The notes: generated from the letters alone by a model not told the origin. DNA of 64,000 bases from Bacteroidota bacterium (GCA_963169455.1 CAUJDW010000125.1:1-64000); one strand, 5' to 3'; shown: positions 7,837-17,053, numbered from the stretch's first letter. Numbers and translations are program-made.

Positions 7837-8214
7837 GGCGGCTAATGCCCCATCTCAGCCTGTTTCCCTTTTCCTGCCGGGCCTGTTCGAGGGAAATCCC
7901 GGATGTAGTACTTTTTTGATGCAACTATTCTTTCCTTTCTCCGTAATGAATTTTAAATTTAGGCGTTCAAACTTCAATAACCCCCCTCAACCAAATCAAC
8001 CCTGACAAACCTCCCTTTGCAAGCGGGCTTTGACATTTGCCTTCACGGGGCGTTTGGCCTTCATGTGAGCGGGCGCTGCCAAATAATTTGGGTGTAAAAG
8101 CCTCAAGCGGCGGGAAGCCCGTTGAGAGGCAGGCGTAAAGTGTTTTCTAACCTCATTCATAAATATTTATCTGCTATTCAGGCAATAGTATCCTGATTCA
8201 ATTTAGAGAGCGTT
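7837..8214. other. Intergenic region, no gene seen
   Basis: 378 bp between the CotH-like gene and the second NUMOD4 gene. The final 60 bp before 8215 are AT-rich and probably hold that gene's promoter. The middle is GC-rich without clear hairpins ending in T-runs, repeats or coding signal. Confidence 0.5.
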
Positions 8215-8802
8215 ATGCAAGATCCAACAGTCAAAACTTTCTGGAATGAAAAATGGGCCAAAGTCAATTTCGGAAAGGAAACAAAAACCTGCAATTACGA
8301 GATTTCCAATTATGGAAGGATCAAGAGCGTAGACAAAGTGACCGGGCAGGAGCGCCTGCTGAGGGGCGCCAAAGCGAGAGGCGGGTTGATTATGCTCAAC
8401 CAGAAACTCAAGGACGACTCGACCGGCATTGTTTACATCCATCGTTTCGTTGCGGAAAACTTCGTACCACGCCCGTCGGATGACAAAGAATACATCCTTC
8501 ACAAGGATTATGACAAAGCCAACAACAAGTGGAACAACCTGGAGTGGGCCACTGAGCTGGAATGGAAGGAGTATCAGAAGAACAATCCGAACCACAAGGG
8601 GCGCCCGGCCCGCACCCGCAACTACAAGCTTACGGAAAGCCAGGTGCGGATGATGAAGCGCATGCTGATACGCGGAAAGACCAAGCGGAAGATCATAGCC
8701 CGCAAATTCGGGGTCTCCGAGAATTGCGCCTACAAGATCGAGAAGGGCATCCGCTGGGGGCATGTCAATATCGATGAGGATGACAATTCCGGGGAAAGCT
8801 GA
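8215..8802 (+). CDS. NUMOD4-HNH-like DNA-binding protein with C-terminal helix-turn-helix (copy 2)
   Basis: 195 aa, a clear paralogue of the protein at 5156-5737 along its whole length. Shared blocks: WNEKW, FGKxTKxCxYEISNYGRIKS, VAExFVxRPS, HKDYDKxxNKWxNLxW, KVRM/QVRM-MKRML-RGKxKR, and IRWGHVxI, followed by an acidic tail. The central linker differs (KNNPNHKGRPARTRNYKL). Conservation is high in both the HNH-like core and the helix-turn-helix, which suggests that DNA binding is retained. The third gene downstream of this copy encodes a SecA-like ATPase. Duplication has left the coding frames intact, so both copies are probably functional. Confidence 0.75.
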   Translation: MQDPTVKTFWNEKWAKVNFGKETKTCNYEISNYGRIKSVDKVTGQERLLRGAKARGGLIMLNQKLKDDSTGIVYIHRFVAENFVPRPSDDKEYILHKDYDKANNKWNNLEWATELEWKEYQKNNPNHKGRPARTRNYKLTESQVRMMKRMLIRGKTKRKIIARKFGVSENCAYKIEKGIRWGHVNIDEDDNSGES

Positions 8803-8860
8803 GTGAGGGCAGGAGCGGCCGCCTGAAAAAAACTGAACCCGAAGGGGGGGGGTAGAATAA

Positions 8861-9721
8861 TTGGGCCGCAGCGTAAGTATATTAATATCTATTGCCATCG
8901 GCTTACTGGCGCCGGCTGCCGGACAGCTTAGCTTTCTGATTCGCTATTGCCTGATGGCGATGCTTTTCCTGTCCTTTCTGGAGATACGCTTTTCGGGGCG
9001 CCTGCTGCGCCCTGTTCATCTGGTTGTGGTGGTGTTGAACATTGCCCTTCCGCTGGCCGTTTTTGCGGTTCTTCGGCCTTTCAGCGCGGATATTGCCCTG
9101 GCGGCCTTCGCCGTTGCCGCCATGCCCACGGCTGCCGTTGCGCCGGCCATGGCGGGTTTTCTGCACGGAGACGTCCCCTTCGTCACGGCGGCCGTTCTGC
9201 TGAACAACACGGTTGTGGCCCTGGCCTTGCCGTTCACGCTGCCGCTGGTGATCGGCCATCAGGCCGAGATTGAAGTGCTGGAGGTGGCCGTTCCAGCCGT
9301 CAGTATCGTTTTCCTGCCCCTGTTCGCCAGCCTTGCCCTGCGTTGGAGCTGGCCTGCCGCCGCCGCCCGCGTTCAGCGCTTCAGCCACCTCAATTTCGCC
9401 TTTTTCCTGTTCACCATTTTCGTGGCGGCGGCAAGTGCTTCCCGTTTTGCCCGTGAGCAGGGCAGCGGTGCGCTGGGGCTCTTTGCGGCCATCGGCCTGG
9501 TGTCGGCCCTGATCTGCCTGTTGCATTTCCGGCTGGGCCAATGGATCGGCCGGCGCGGGCTGCCGGTGGAAACCGGCCTGTCGCTCGGCCGCAAAAACAC
9601 CATGTTCGGCATCTGGCTGGCCCTTACCTTTATCAGCCCGGTGGCTGCCCTGGGGCCTATGTTTTACATTCTTTTTCAGAATCTCTACGATTCCTGGCAG
9701 TTGTACCGCATGCGTTGCTGA
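8861..9721 (+). CDS. BASS-family (bile acid:sodium symporter-like) membrane transporter
   Basis: 286 aa, almost entirely hydrophobic, with about 9-10 membrane segments. The start is a TTG preceded by a G-rich run; a later start would delete the first helix. Family-like segments: MPTAAVAPAMAGFLHGD followed by VTAAVLLNNTVVALALPF, matching the central repeat of the SBF/BASS fold where Na+ is bound, and a C-terminal GLSLGRKNTMFGIWLALTFISP crossover region. The substrate cannot be predicted; members carry bile acids, pantoate, pyruvate or other organic anions with Na+. It lies 21 bp upstream of the SecA-like gene, so the two are probably one transcript. A Na+ symporter would suit a cell that also has a Na+-pumping decarboxylase. 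Confidence 0.65.
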   Translation: MGRSVSILISIAIGLLAPAAGQLSFLIRYCLMAMLFLSFLEIRFSGRLLRPVHLVVVVLNIALPLAVFAVLRPFSADIALAAFAVAAMPTAAVAPAMAGFLHGDVPFVTAAVLLNNTVVALALPFTLPLVIGHQAEIEVLEVAVPAVSIVFLPLFASLALRWSWPAAAARVQRFSHLNFAFFLFTIFVAAASASRFAREQGSGALGLFAAIGLVSALICLLHFRLGQWIGRRGLPVETGLSLGRKNTMFGIWLALTFISPVAALGPMFYILFQNLYDSWQLYRMRC

Positions 9722-9742
9722 AGAAGAAGATTTTGGAGAACC

Positions 9743-12133
9743 ATGAAATTAAGGCAACAGATTCAATATCACCTCAATCCTGCGTCGCGCTATATCGATA
9801 ATGGCCTCGGTGCATTTGAGCCGGTTTTGGAGGAGGTCAACCGCTTGCACGGCCAGTTGCGGGGGGTGGCTGACGGGCCTTTACAGCAAAAGGCGGAAGT
9901 TTTGCTGGCCAGAGGGCGGGGCGGGGCGCATCCGGATGAACTGTTGGTGGAGGCTTATGCGCTGGCGAAAGAAGCCTGTATCCGGCAACTGGGTTTGAAC
10001 CCCTTTGATGAACAGCTCATCGCAGCCGTAGCCCTGCATCAGGGCAAGCTGGCCGAAATGCAGGCCGGCGAAGGTAAAACGCTGGCGGCAGTATTTCCTG
10101 CCTATCTCAATGCCTTATCCGGCCGGGGCGCTCATGTGCTTACCTTCAATGACTACCTGGCGCGCCGCGACGCTCGCTGGATGGGGCCGGCCTACCGTTT
10201 TCTCGGCCTGTCGGTGGGATACATCGAGGAAGGAATGCCGGCCGAAGAGAAAAAGCAGGCCTATGGGAAGGATGTTACCTATGCCATGGCCAAAGCAGTA
10301 GGTTTTGATTTCCTGCGCTCTTTTAATGCCTATGAGCCGGAAGAAGTGCTGCTCCGGCCTTTGCACTATGCCATAGTAGACGAAGCAGATGCTTTGTTGA
10401 TCGACGAGGCGCGCAATCCCCTTGTTCTGGCAGGCAACCTGGGCGGTTCGGCAGCCGGCCTGCCCGAGGCCGCCCGTTTCGTGGAGCGCCTGGAGCCGCA
10501 ACAGGATTTTGAACTGGATGCGGAGGCCAAAACCGTTTTCCTGTCGGCAAAAGGGTGGGAAAAAGCGGAGCGTCATTTCTCGGCCGGCAATTTGCATTCG
10601 GTTGAACACCTGGAACTGCATACGGCCATCAACCTGGCCCTTCAGGCTAGGTTTTTGCTGCATAAAGACATCGACTATATCGTGAAGGAGGGCATGGTGA
10701 AGTTGGTGGATGAGTTTACCGGGCGGGTGGTGGAAGGCAGGAAATGGCGAAGCGGCCTGCAGGCGGCGGTGGAAGCCAAAGAAGGGGCGCCGATACAGGC
10801 GGAAGGCAATATCCTCAATGCCATTACCATGCAACACCTGTTGCAGCAGTATCCGAAAATCGCCGGCATGACCGCTACCGCGCAGCCTTCCGCCGAAGAG
10901 TTCTTCAGTTTTTACGGCCTGCGGACATTGGTTATCCCACCTCATCTGCCTTGCCAGCGGACGGACCATCCCGACGTGGTTTTTGCCACCCGGCAGGCTA
11001 AAACCCGGGTGCTCCTGGATGAAGTAGCATCCGTACACCAAACCGGCCGGCCCATCCTGGTGGGCGCCCATACCGTTAAAGAATCGGAGGCGCTGGCCGC
11101 CCGTTTGCACGAACACGGTATCCTCTGCCCTGTGTTGAATGCGAAAAATGACGAAAAAGAGGCCGCCATAATTGCCGAAGCAGGCAGGCTCGGAGCGGTC
11201 ACCATTTCCACCAATATGGCCGGGCGGGGCACTGATATTGTGCTTGGAGGGAAAGATGAAAAAGAAAAAGAGAAAGTCGTGCAGTTGGGCGGGCTTTACG
11301 TGATTGGCGCCAACCGCCACGAGAGCGCCCGGATCGACCGGCAACTCCGGGGGCGCGCCGGGCGGCAGGGAGACGTGGGCAGTTCCCGTTTCTTTACCAG
11401 CCTGGAGGATGACCTGATGGAGAAATATAAACTGAAGGACATCCTTCCCCGGAAATATCAGGGCATTGCAGGTGACGAACCGATTGAATCTCCGCAACTG
11501 CGGGTCTATATCGATACCATGCAGCGCATCATCGAGAATCGCCTCTTCGATATGCGTAAGCAATTGTACGATTATGCCGCTTTCATTGAAATTCAGCGGT
11601 CCATTTTTCAGGCGGAACGCCAGCAAATCCTCTTTGGCCGGAGGGGGGCTTCCTCCCCCGGTGATTGGTTATGGGAATTCTGGAACATATACATGGGGCT
11701 GGATGGCCGCCGGCAACAGGAACTGAAAACCCTGTCCCTCTTCGAGTTCGACCGCAACTGGGCAGCTCACCTGGATCAGTTGTGGGAACTGCGCGAGAAC
11801 ATCCACCTCGTTCGCCTTGGGGGGCAAAACCCGCTGCGGGAATTCCGCACAAAAGCAGATGAGTATTTTCAGTCCATGCAACAGCAGCTGGAAGCGGAGT
11901 TGAACACGAAGGCCGCCTACCTGGCCGGTGGCGGCAGTTTGGCGGAACTGGGCGTGGAACGCCCATCCGCTACCTGGTCCTATGTCGTTAATGAAGCACC
12001 CTTCAGCAATCAGCTGGCGTTGATGCTCATGGACAACTCCAACATCGGGCTGCAGGTGGATTTCGTTTCGGCCTTCCTCTTGTTTTTCCATGGCTTATTC
12101 CGCCGCCTGAAGCGCCGGGGGCGGGGGAAATAA
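9743..12133 (+). CDS. SecA-like translocase ATPase, short non-canonical paralogue
   Basis: 796 aa with complete DEAD motor motifs: Walker A MQAGEGKT (residues 106-113), DEAD-like VDEADALLIDEARNP (212-226), GRVVEGRKW and EAKEGAPIQAEGNILNAIT from the cross-linking/scaffold region, KIAGMTATA, then NMAGRGTDIVLGG and RHESARIDRQLRGRAGRQGD. Departures from housekeeping SecA: it is shorter than the ~1,100 aa typical of this phylum, lacks the C-terminal Zn-binding tail, has VTYAMAKAVGFDFLR where SecA has ITYGTNNEFGFDYLR, and ends in a hydrophobic-then-basic segment (VSAFLLFFHGLFRRLKRRGRGK) that could touch the membrane. It is therefore an accessory SecA-like ATPase, probably exporting selected proteins or serving another role. 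No accessory SecY is adjacent. Confidence 0.85.
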   Translation: MKLRQQIQYHLNPASRYIDNGLGAFEPVLEEVNRLHGQLRGVADGPLQQKAEVLLARGRGGAHPDELLVEAYALAKEACIRQLGLNPFDEQLIAAVALHQGKLAEMQAGEGKTLAAVFPAYLNALSGRGAHVLTFNDYLARRDARWMGPAYRFLGLSVGYIEEGMPAEEKKQAYGKDVTYAMAKAVGFDFLRSFNAYEPEEVLLRPLHYAIVDEADALLIDEARNPLVLAGNLGGSAAGLPEAARFVERLEPQQDFELDAEAKTVFLSAKGWEKAERHFSAGNLHSVEHLELHTAINLALQARFLLHKDIDYIVKEGMVKLVDEFTGRVVEGRKWRSGLQAAVEAKEGAPIQAEGNILNAITMQHLLQQYPKIAGMTATAQPSAEEFFSFYGLRTLVIPPHLPCQRTDHPDVVFATRQAKTRVLLDEVASVHQTGRPILVGAHTVKESEALAARLHEHGILCPVLNAKNDEKEAAIIAEAGRLGAVTISTNMAGRGTDIVLGGKDEKEKEKVVQLGGLYVIGANRHESARIDRQLRGRAGRQGDVGSSRFFTSLEDDLMEKYKLKDILPRKYQGIAGDEPIESPQLRVYIDTMQRIIENRLFDMRKQLYDYAAFIEIQRSIFQAERQQILFGRRGASSPGDWLWEFWNIYMGLDGRRQQELKTLSLFEFDRNWAAHLDQLWELRENIHLVRLGGQNPLREFRTKADEYFQSMQQQLEAELNTKAAYLAGGGSLAELGVERPSATWSYVVNEAPFSNQLALMLMDNSNIGLQVDFVSAFLLFFHGLFRRLKRRGRGK

Positions 12134-12503
12134 CCCGGCGCCTGGAGATGGGAGCTTTAGATGCCTTGTACACGGGGAGGTTGTATTGCCAAACAGCTGA
12201 GGCTGCTCCGGAAAGCCTTCGGGGCTGGAGTGTTGGAGCCATGCCTGATTGCCGTTCCTGCGGAAACGCCTGGCAGGCAGAGAATTTTGGAGTAATGCAT
12301 CACAGTTCAGGCAACAGCGGCTTACGCATAGCTGCCTTCCAGTATTTTTACCCGACAAAGCCATTGGCGGCGGCGGGCCATTGTCCCCATCCCGGGCTTT
12401 CAGGAGCGCCCTCACGCGGCTATTATTAATGGAAACAGCAAACATCCCGGGGGTTATTGTCCGTCTTACTGGTAGACAGTACGACATTCCCAAAGCTGAT
12501 ACC
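12134..12503. other. Intergenic region, no gene seen
   Basis: 370 bp between the SecA-like gene and the T9SS cargo gene. A frame open from 12249 runs into the downstream gene, but its translation upstream of 12504 has no protein-like features. No terminator hairpin with a T-run or obvious repeat was seen; the promoter of the cargo gene presumably lies in the last 100 bp. Confidence 0.45.
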
Positions 12504-13370
12504 ATGAAAAAATCACTACTGGCCCTTCTTTTGATAGCCGCCCTTAGCGGGAGCCTTCGGGCGGGCGCCTTTACCGAAAACCATTATATTTTTTGCGGCG
12601 CCATTGTCGAACTTGGCCCTGTGGGTTATCCTACCTGGGCGCAGGCAAGCATCGTCAGGCCGGCGGAACATGGGCAGGTTTTCATCTTTACCGATGAGCC
12701 CTTCCCGGATTCTCTCGTATACAAGTCGGACTATGGTTTTCTGGGCATGGATACTTTTGTGGTTGCCTGCGCCCGCGCCACCCAGATCACCTGCGACACC
12801 GGCATTTATATCATGCATGTGATCGGTTGCCCGCCTGTGAGCGCCTTCACGGAAACCCACCAGATAAGCTGCGACAGCACCCTGCTTGTGCCGGGCTTGG
12901 GTTACCCGTTCTGGGTGAGGCCGGAGATCATACAGGGGCCCGCCTATGGCCAGGCCGTGATCCTGGGGGCCGATGCCCTGACACCCGACACGCTGCAATA
13001 TGTTCCCCCACCCGGTTTCAGCGGCACGGATACTGTTTTGGTGGAATGCGCCCATGCCACGCAGATTACCTGTGAGACGGGCATCTACATTATTGAGGTG
13101 AGTTGCACCAGCCGGAGCCTGGAGGCCCTGCCCGGCCTGGGGTTGCGGGTTTTTCCCAATCCGGCCGGTGGTGTCCTTCACGTAAACTCTTCCATGCCCC
13201 TGGGCCAGGTAACAATCAGCACAGCGGCGGGCATCCCTGTGCGCTTCGTCCGGCCGCCTACGCCCCTTCAGCATTTGGAGATCAGCCTGGAAGGCCTCCC
13301 TTCCGGCTGGTATGTGCTTACAGCATGGAGCGGAGGCGTATTGAAAAGTGCAGGGTTTGTGGTTCGATAG
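12504..13370 (+). CDS. T9SS-secreted protein with two tandem beta domains
   Basis: 288 aa from the ATG at 12504, which starts a signal peptide (MKKSLLALLLIAALSGSLRA). The mature part has two ~88-residue repeats, each starting with AFTE(N/T)H and ending (A/T)QITC(D/E)TGIYI; both contain a GF.G.DT(F/V) segment like cadherin/Ig-type secreted modules, and Cys pairs at matching positions that could form disulfides. The C-terminus is a type A T9SS sorting domain (LRVFPNPAGGVLHV … LPSGWYVLTA … GFVV). It is thus exported through Sec then the type IX system to the cell surface or medium. The function of the repeats is unknown. It ends 20 bp from the convergent S9 peptidase gene. Confidence 0.8.
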   Translation: MKKSLLALLLIAALSGSLRAGAFTENHYIFCGAIVELGPVGYPTWAQASIVRPAEHGQVFIFTDEPFPDSLVYKSDYGFLGMDTFVVACARATQITCDTGIYIMHVIGCPPVSAFTETHQISCDSTLLVPGLGYPFWVRPEIIQGPAYGQAVILGADALTPDTLQYVPPPGFSGTDTVLVECAHATQITCETGIYIIEVSCTSRSLEALPGLGLRVFPNPAGGVLHVNSSMPLGQVTISTAAGIPVRFVRPPTPLQHLEISLEGLPSGWYVLTAWSGGVLKSAGFVVR

Positions 13371-13390
13371 GCCTGTGACTGCCCACCTTT

Positions 13391-16171
13391 TCAAAATCCC
13401 TGCTTTATCCCTTTCTCTATGGGCGGCAGCCCGCGTTCCATCCAGCCGGGCATGGGTTCGCCGAGCAGGTAGTGGTCGAAGAACTGTTGCATGCGGCGCT
13501 GGAAGTCCTTTTTGTTCCGTGTTTCCTGCAGCCCATGCTTTTCGCCGTTGTAATTGAGCAGCCAGGCCGGTTTGCCGAGGCGGCGCAGGGCGGTGAAGAA
13601 CTCGATGCCCTGCTGCCAGGGCACGGCCCCGTCTTCATCATTGTGCAGGATGAGCACCGGCGTTTGGATTTTATCGGCAAAAAAGAGAGGGGAGTTGTCT
13701 ATGTACTGCAGGGGTTTCTCCCAGAGGGCGCCGCCGATGCGGCTCTGGGTTTTTTCGTACTGAAACATGCGGCTCAGGCCCGACTCCCAGCGGATGCCGC
13801 CGTAGGCGGAGGTCATGTTCACCACCGGCGCCCCGGCTTCGGCGCAGCGGAACAGCCCGGTTTGGGTAATGAGATAGGCCGCCTGATAACCGCCCCAGCT
13901 ATGGCCCTGCAGCCCGATGCGCCCGGGGTCGGCGAAGCCCTGGCTGATCAGGGAAGTGAGCCCGGTGGTGACGGCCTTCAGGGCGCTTTGCCCGGGTTCG
14001 CCGGTGCGGTAGTGGATATCCGGGATAAAGATGAGGTAGCCCCGGCTGGCGTAATAGGGGAAATTGATGATCGAGCGCGGAAATGCCGGCGTCCAGTGGC
14101 GGTGCAGGTTGTCGGCGTTGCGCTCGTAGAAATAGGTGATCACGGGGTGCCGGCGGCCGGGATCGAAGCCGTCGGGTTTGATGAGCAGGCCTTCCATGGG
14201 TTGTCCCTCGGCGCCCGTCCAGCGGTATAGCTCGGCTTCACCCCAGCGGAAATTTTCCTGCTGGGGATTGGCCCGGCTGATGCGCGAAAAACTGCTCAGG
14301 TTGTCCTGGCTGTACAGCAGGTCGGGAAATTCGCGGAAGCTCTCCCGGGTGAAGAGGAAGGCGTTCGTATTTCTGGCCTTGATCACCCGGAGCGTATGGG
14401 AAGAGGGCCCTTCCTGCACCTGTTTTTTGATGCCCGTATGGATGTCGAACCAGCAATAGCCCGAAGATTTGCTGTGCTCGTTGAAAGTGTGGAACAGCAT
14501 GGGCCTGACTTCCTCGATAGCTTTTTCCTCCGGGTCCAGTTTGATGTAGCGATGGCGGATGCCGCCCGCCCGGCCCTTGGTCAGGTTGTTGGGCGCCAGG
14601 TGTCCGGTGGGGTCGATGAGCCAGACATCGTAGCGGCAGTTGATCATCACGAAGTCGTCCTGCGTCGTCCAGCCGGCGATGCCGTAGGGCGAAGGGTGGC
14701 GGGGCTCATCGTTCCGCTCGTCGTAGAAGGGAATGCCCGGTTCCGCTTCCAGGCGGCGGGCCTGTTTCGTCTCGACAGGCCAGGCATACCAGGCGGAATC
14801 GGGATAGCTGTACCAGAAGGCATAACGGCCGCTGGGTGACAGCTCGGGGTTGCCGCATACTTTGCGGGCGATCAGTTCCTTTTGCCCGGTGTTGATGTCG
14901 ATGAGGAAAACATCCTTGCATACGGGAAAACCTTCCCAGGACAATAGCGGGAGGTAAGGGGTTTCATCGTAGCCCAATGCGACATCGGCATCACCTTCCC
15001 GGCCGGGCTTAACGACGGGCGCCTCCGGGCTGCCCAGCGGAACGGCCCGGTTTTGAGCGATGTGGTACACGCAGGTATAGGCCCGTTTCTTTTCTTCATC
15101 GAGTTTCTCCTCCTCCTGAGTATAGAGGCGTTTGTCGGTATAGGCCCAGACTTCCACCTCGACGATCTCATCTTCCAGCAGGCTGGTGTCCCGGAGGATG
15201 GGCGGCGGCGCCATGCCAAAGAAAAGCCGTTGCCCGTTTTCGGAAAAAAACAGCGGCTCGTGTTCGCTGACCAGCCAGCCGTCGGGCAGGAAGGCGGCGG
15301 TGGAGTCCACGATGAGCTGTGCCGCGGGCAGGCTGTCGGCCCAGTAATACAGCCCGAAGGCTTTGGCCTGGGGCTCCAGGGTGTCGCGGTAGGCGAGGAA
15401 AGCCGCCTGCCTGCCCCCCTTGTCCAGTTCCAGGCCCTGATAATCCCCTTTGCCGGTGATCAGGGAAAGGAGGGAAGCCGATTCGCAGTCGTACAGGTAA
15501 ACGCCGGCGGCAAAGGCGGAATCTCCGCTGCCGGTGCTGCTCAGCAGGAAGCGCGGGCCTTCCTCGGCGGCGATGTAGCGGTTGACGTAGGGAATGGTGT
15601 CTGCTGCGGCAGTCTGCAGGTTGCGGATCACCAGGCGGCTGCCGTTGTCTTCGTTCTCTTTTTTCACCTTGACGGAATCCGGCAGGGTGCTGTCGCGTTC
15701 GGCCGGCTCCAGCCGGTAGGCGATCCAGCCCCCCCATTTTTCAGGCAGCAGGAAAGATTGCACCCGGGGGATTTTGGCCAGCTGCCCGTCCGCCAGGCTG
15801 AAGATGGCAAGGGTGTCTTTGGGCAGATCTTCTTTTTTTACTTTCCGGCGCCGCTGCGCCCTGAGGCTGTCTTCATGGGGCTGGATAAGGAAGGCGGCGA
15901 AGAGGTTGCCCGCTTCCAGGCGCAGTTCGCGGCCCCGGGGAAAAACGTACTCTTTTTTCTGGCGGGTGTCGTACAACACGGCGGTGGGGCCCCCTTCGTT
16001 GGGTTTCAGCCGGTAGGCGGCCCAGCGGCCGCTTGCCGACAACAAGGGGGTTTCGATGTGGTTCCAGCGGGCGATGTCGTCCTGGGTGAGCGCCGGTTTG
16101 ACAGGCTGGGAAAGGAGAAAAGTGGGTAGTGAAAACAAAAGGCAGAGGTAGGTGAACCTGGAAAGCATCAT
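13391..16171 (-). CDS. S9 family prolyl-oligopeptidase-like secreted peptidase
   Basis: 926 aa. Signal peptide about 1-21. Residues ~25-650 are expected to fold as a beta-propeller (repeated LxxYDTRQKKEYVF/SPSGRYAFWYS-like blades). The C-terminal alpha/beta-hydrolase domain carries nucleophile Ser758 in GHSWGGYQ, likely Asp847 in HNDEDGAVP and His879 in GEKHGL: a complete catalytic triad. Proteins of this type cleave peptides after Pro or Ala in the periplasm; Bacteroidota have many and use them to process imported peptides. There is no sorting domain. Length is near the upper range of the family. It may work with the C25 protease at 56-60 kb in peptide use. Confidence 0.88.
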   Translation of the reverse strand: MMLSRFTYLCLLFSLPTFLLSQPVKPALTQDDIARWNHIETPLLSASGRWAAYRLKPNEGGPTAVLYDTRQKKEYVFPRGRELRLEAGNLFAAFLIQPHEDSLRAQRRRKVKKEDLPKDTLAIFSLADGQLAKIPRVQSFLLPEKWGGWIAYRLEPAERDSTLPDSVKVKKENEDNGSRLVIRNLQTAAADTIPYVNRYIAAEEGPRFLLSSTGSGDSAFAAGVYLYDCESASLLSLITGKGDYQGLELDKGGRQAAFLAYRDTLEPQAKAFGLYYWADSLPAAQLIVDSTAAFLPDGWLVSEHEPLFFSENGQRLFFGMAPPPILRDTSLLEDEIVEVEVWAYTDKRLYTQEEEKLDEEKKRAYTCVYHIAQNRAVPLGSPEAPVVKPGREGDADVALGYDETPYLPLLSWEGFPVCKDVFLIDINTGQKELIARKVCGNPELSPSGRYAFWYSYPDSAWYAWPVETKQARRLEAEPGIPFYDERNDEPRHPSPYGIAGWTTQDDFVMINCRYDVWLIDPTGHLAPNNLTKGRAGGIRHRYIKLDPEEKAIEEVRPMLFHTFNEHSKSSGYCWFDIHTGIKKQVQEGPSSHTLRVIKARNTNAFLFTRESFREFPDLLYSQDNLSSFSRISRANPQQENFRWGEAELYRWTGAEGQPMEGLLIKPDGFDPGRRHPVITYFYERNADNLHRHWTPAFPRSIINFPYYASRGYLIFIPDIHYRTGEPGQSALKAVTTGLTSLISQGFADPGRIGLQGHSWGGYQAAYLITQTGLFRCAEAGAPVVNMTSAYGGIRWESGLSRMFQYEKTQSRIGGALWEKPLQYIDNSPLFFADKIQTPVLILHNDEDGAVPWQQGIEFFTALRRLGKPAWLLNYNGEKHGLQETRNKKDFQRRMQQFFDHYLLGEPMPGWMERGLPPIEKGIKQGF

Positions 16172-16347
16172 TTTTCAAACGCCGGTTTGGTGAATTTTCC
16201 CAAAAATAGTCAAACGCGGGGAATTTCGCGAAACCTGCCGAAAGGATGGTGGTAAAGGCCGGAGCCTTTTGCGCTGCTGCGATGCCGGGCGCCAAAGGGT
16301 GTCGGGTGATTTCCCGGATGTTCTTCAGAAGCAGGCCGGCCGGCCTT

Positions 16348-16992
16348 TTACCATCCTGGATGATGCCCTTTCGGGGGGCGGGGTTTCAGGTGCTGGCTAC
16401 CCGGGGGGCTGCTGAACGGAGCCATAAAAAAGGCCCCCGGAAAACTGGCTTCCGCCATTTTCCGTTTTCCGCTCCACTGCGCGATATCCAGCCGGTAAAC
16501 GGTGGTGCGTTTCCACTCTTCCGGAAGGGTAGGGCGGTAATCCCGGCCGGGCCGGAGGTGGGGGAAGTATTTGTCGAGCAGCAGCTGCAGCGCAGTAAAG
16601 CCTTCTTCTTCGCCTTCCACGATCCGAACCGTGCCGAAGGCCGTCACGCCGCTGTACTCCACGCTCATCTCCAGTGCATCTTCTGCGGGAAGCAGGCGCC
16701 CCATTTCGCTGATGCTGAAACAAGCGGCGGGGTTGTTTTCCACGATGCTCCGTGTATTGCCCTCGCGCGCCGTATGAAAATAAACGGCTCTCCGGCCGGG
16801 GTCGTAAACGAAGATGTTGCTGTTGATGAAGGGCTGGCCATCGCGGCAGAAGGCAAAGGAGCCGAAGGGGGCTTTTTGCAGAAATGCCGTGATCCAGGCC
16901 TCGTCTTCCACCGCCCGGTCTTTGCGGCGCGGCTGGTTGATTGCTTGTTGCAGATAATCCCTGGCCATATCTGGTAATGGAGTTTTCTGCAA
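16348..16992 (-). CDS. Pyridoxamine-5'-phosphate-oxidase-family FMN-binding protein
   Basis: 214 aa. A split-barrel flavin-binding fold is indicated by FGSFAFCRDGQPFINSNIFVYD, YFHTAREGNTRSIVENNPAACFSI and VEYSGVTAFGTVRIVEG, the pattern of PNPOx-related (nitroimidazole/haem/flavin-binding) proteins. Direct activity as PNP oxidase (PdxH) is doubtful, because the PdxH C-terminal substrate-binding residues are not evident. The C-terminal ~30 residues are Pro/Lys-rich and may be a disordered tail. The gene is divergent from a MocR-type PLP-dependent regulator, a common pairing that suggests the enzyme is its target and is linked to vitamin B6 or amine metabolism. Confidence 0.82.
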   Translation of the reverse strand: MQKTPLPDMARDYLQQAINQPRRKDRAVEDEAWITAFLQKAPFGSFAFCRDGQPFINSNIFVYDPGRRAVYFHTAREGNTRSIVENNPAACFSISEMGRLLPAEDALEMSVEYSGVTAFGTVRIVEGEEEGFTALQLLLDKYFPHLRPGRDYRPTLPEEWKRTTVYRLDIAQWSGKRKMAEASFPGAFFMAPFSSPPGSQHLKPRPPKGHHPGW

Positions 16993-17002
16993 AGAAATAC
17001 TT

Positions 17003-17053
17003 AAATTGGCTTAGTGTAAATAGCCAATTTAGTAAAACCAATAAGGCCAATTT
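17003..17053. promoter_or_regulatory. MocR-type operator region between divergent genes
   Basis: AAATTGGCT (17003-17011) and AGCCAATTT (17022-17030) form a perfect 9-bp inverted repeat; a further GGCCAATTT at 17045-17053 repeats the right half, 23 bp downstream. Paired direct and inverted repeats in the divergent promoter are typical of MocR/PdxR operators. The spacing is close to two helical turns. Confidence 0.55.

Noticed and set aside
5156..8802. Homing-endonuclease-bearing intron or mobile element
   Set aside because: Neither copy interrupts a gene, and no intron ends, integrase or element boundaries were found.
9743..12133. Housekeeping SecA
   Set aside because: Too short, no Zn-binding C-terminus, and altered residues in stretches that are invariant in housekeeping SecA.
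13472..14230. 252-codon plus-strand frame over the S9 peptidase gene
   Set aside because: Antisense shadow; the minus-strand protein has a signal peptide and a complete catalytic triad.
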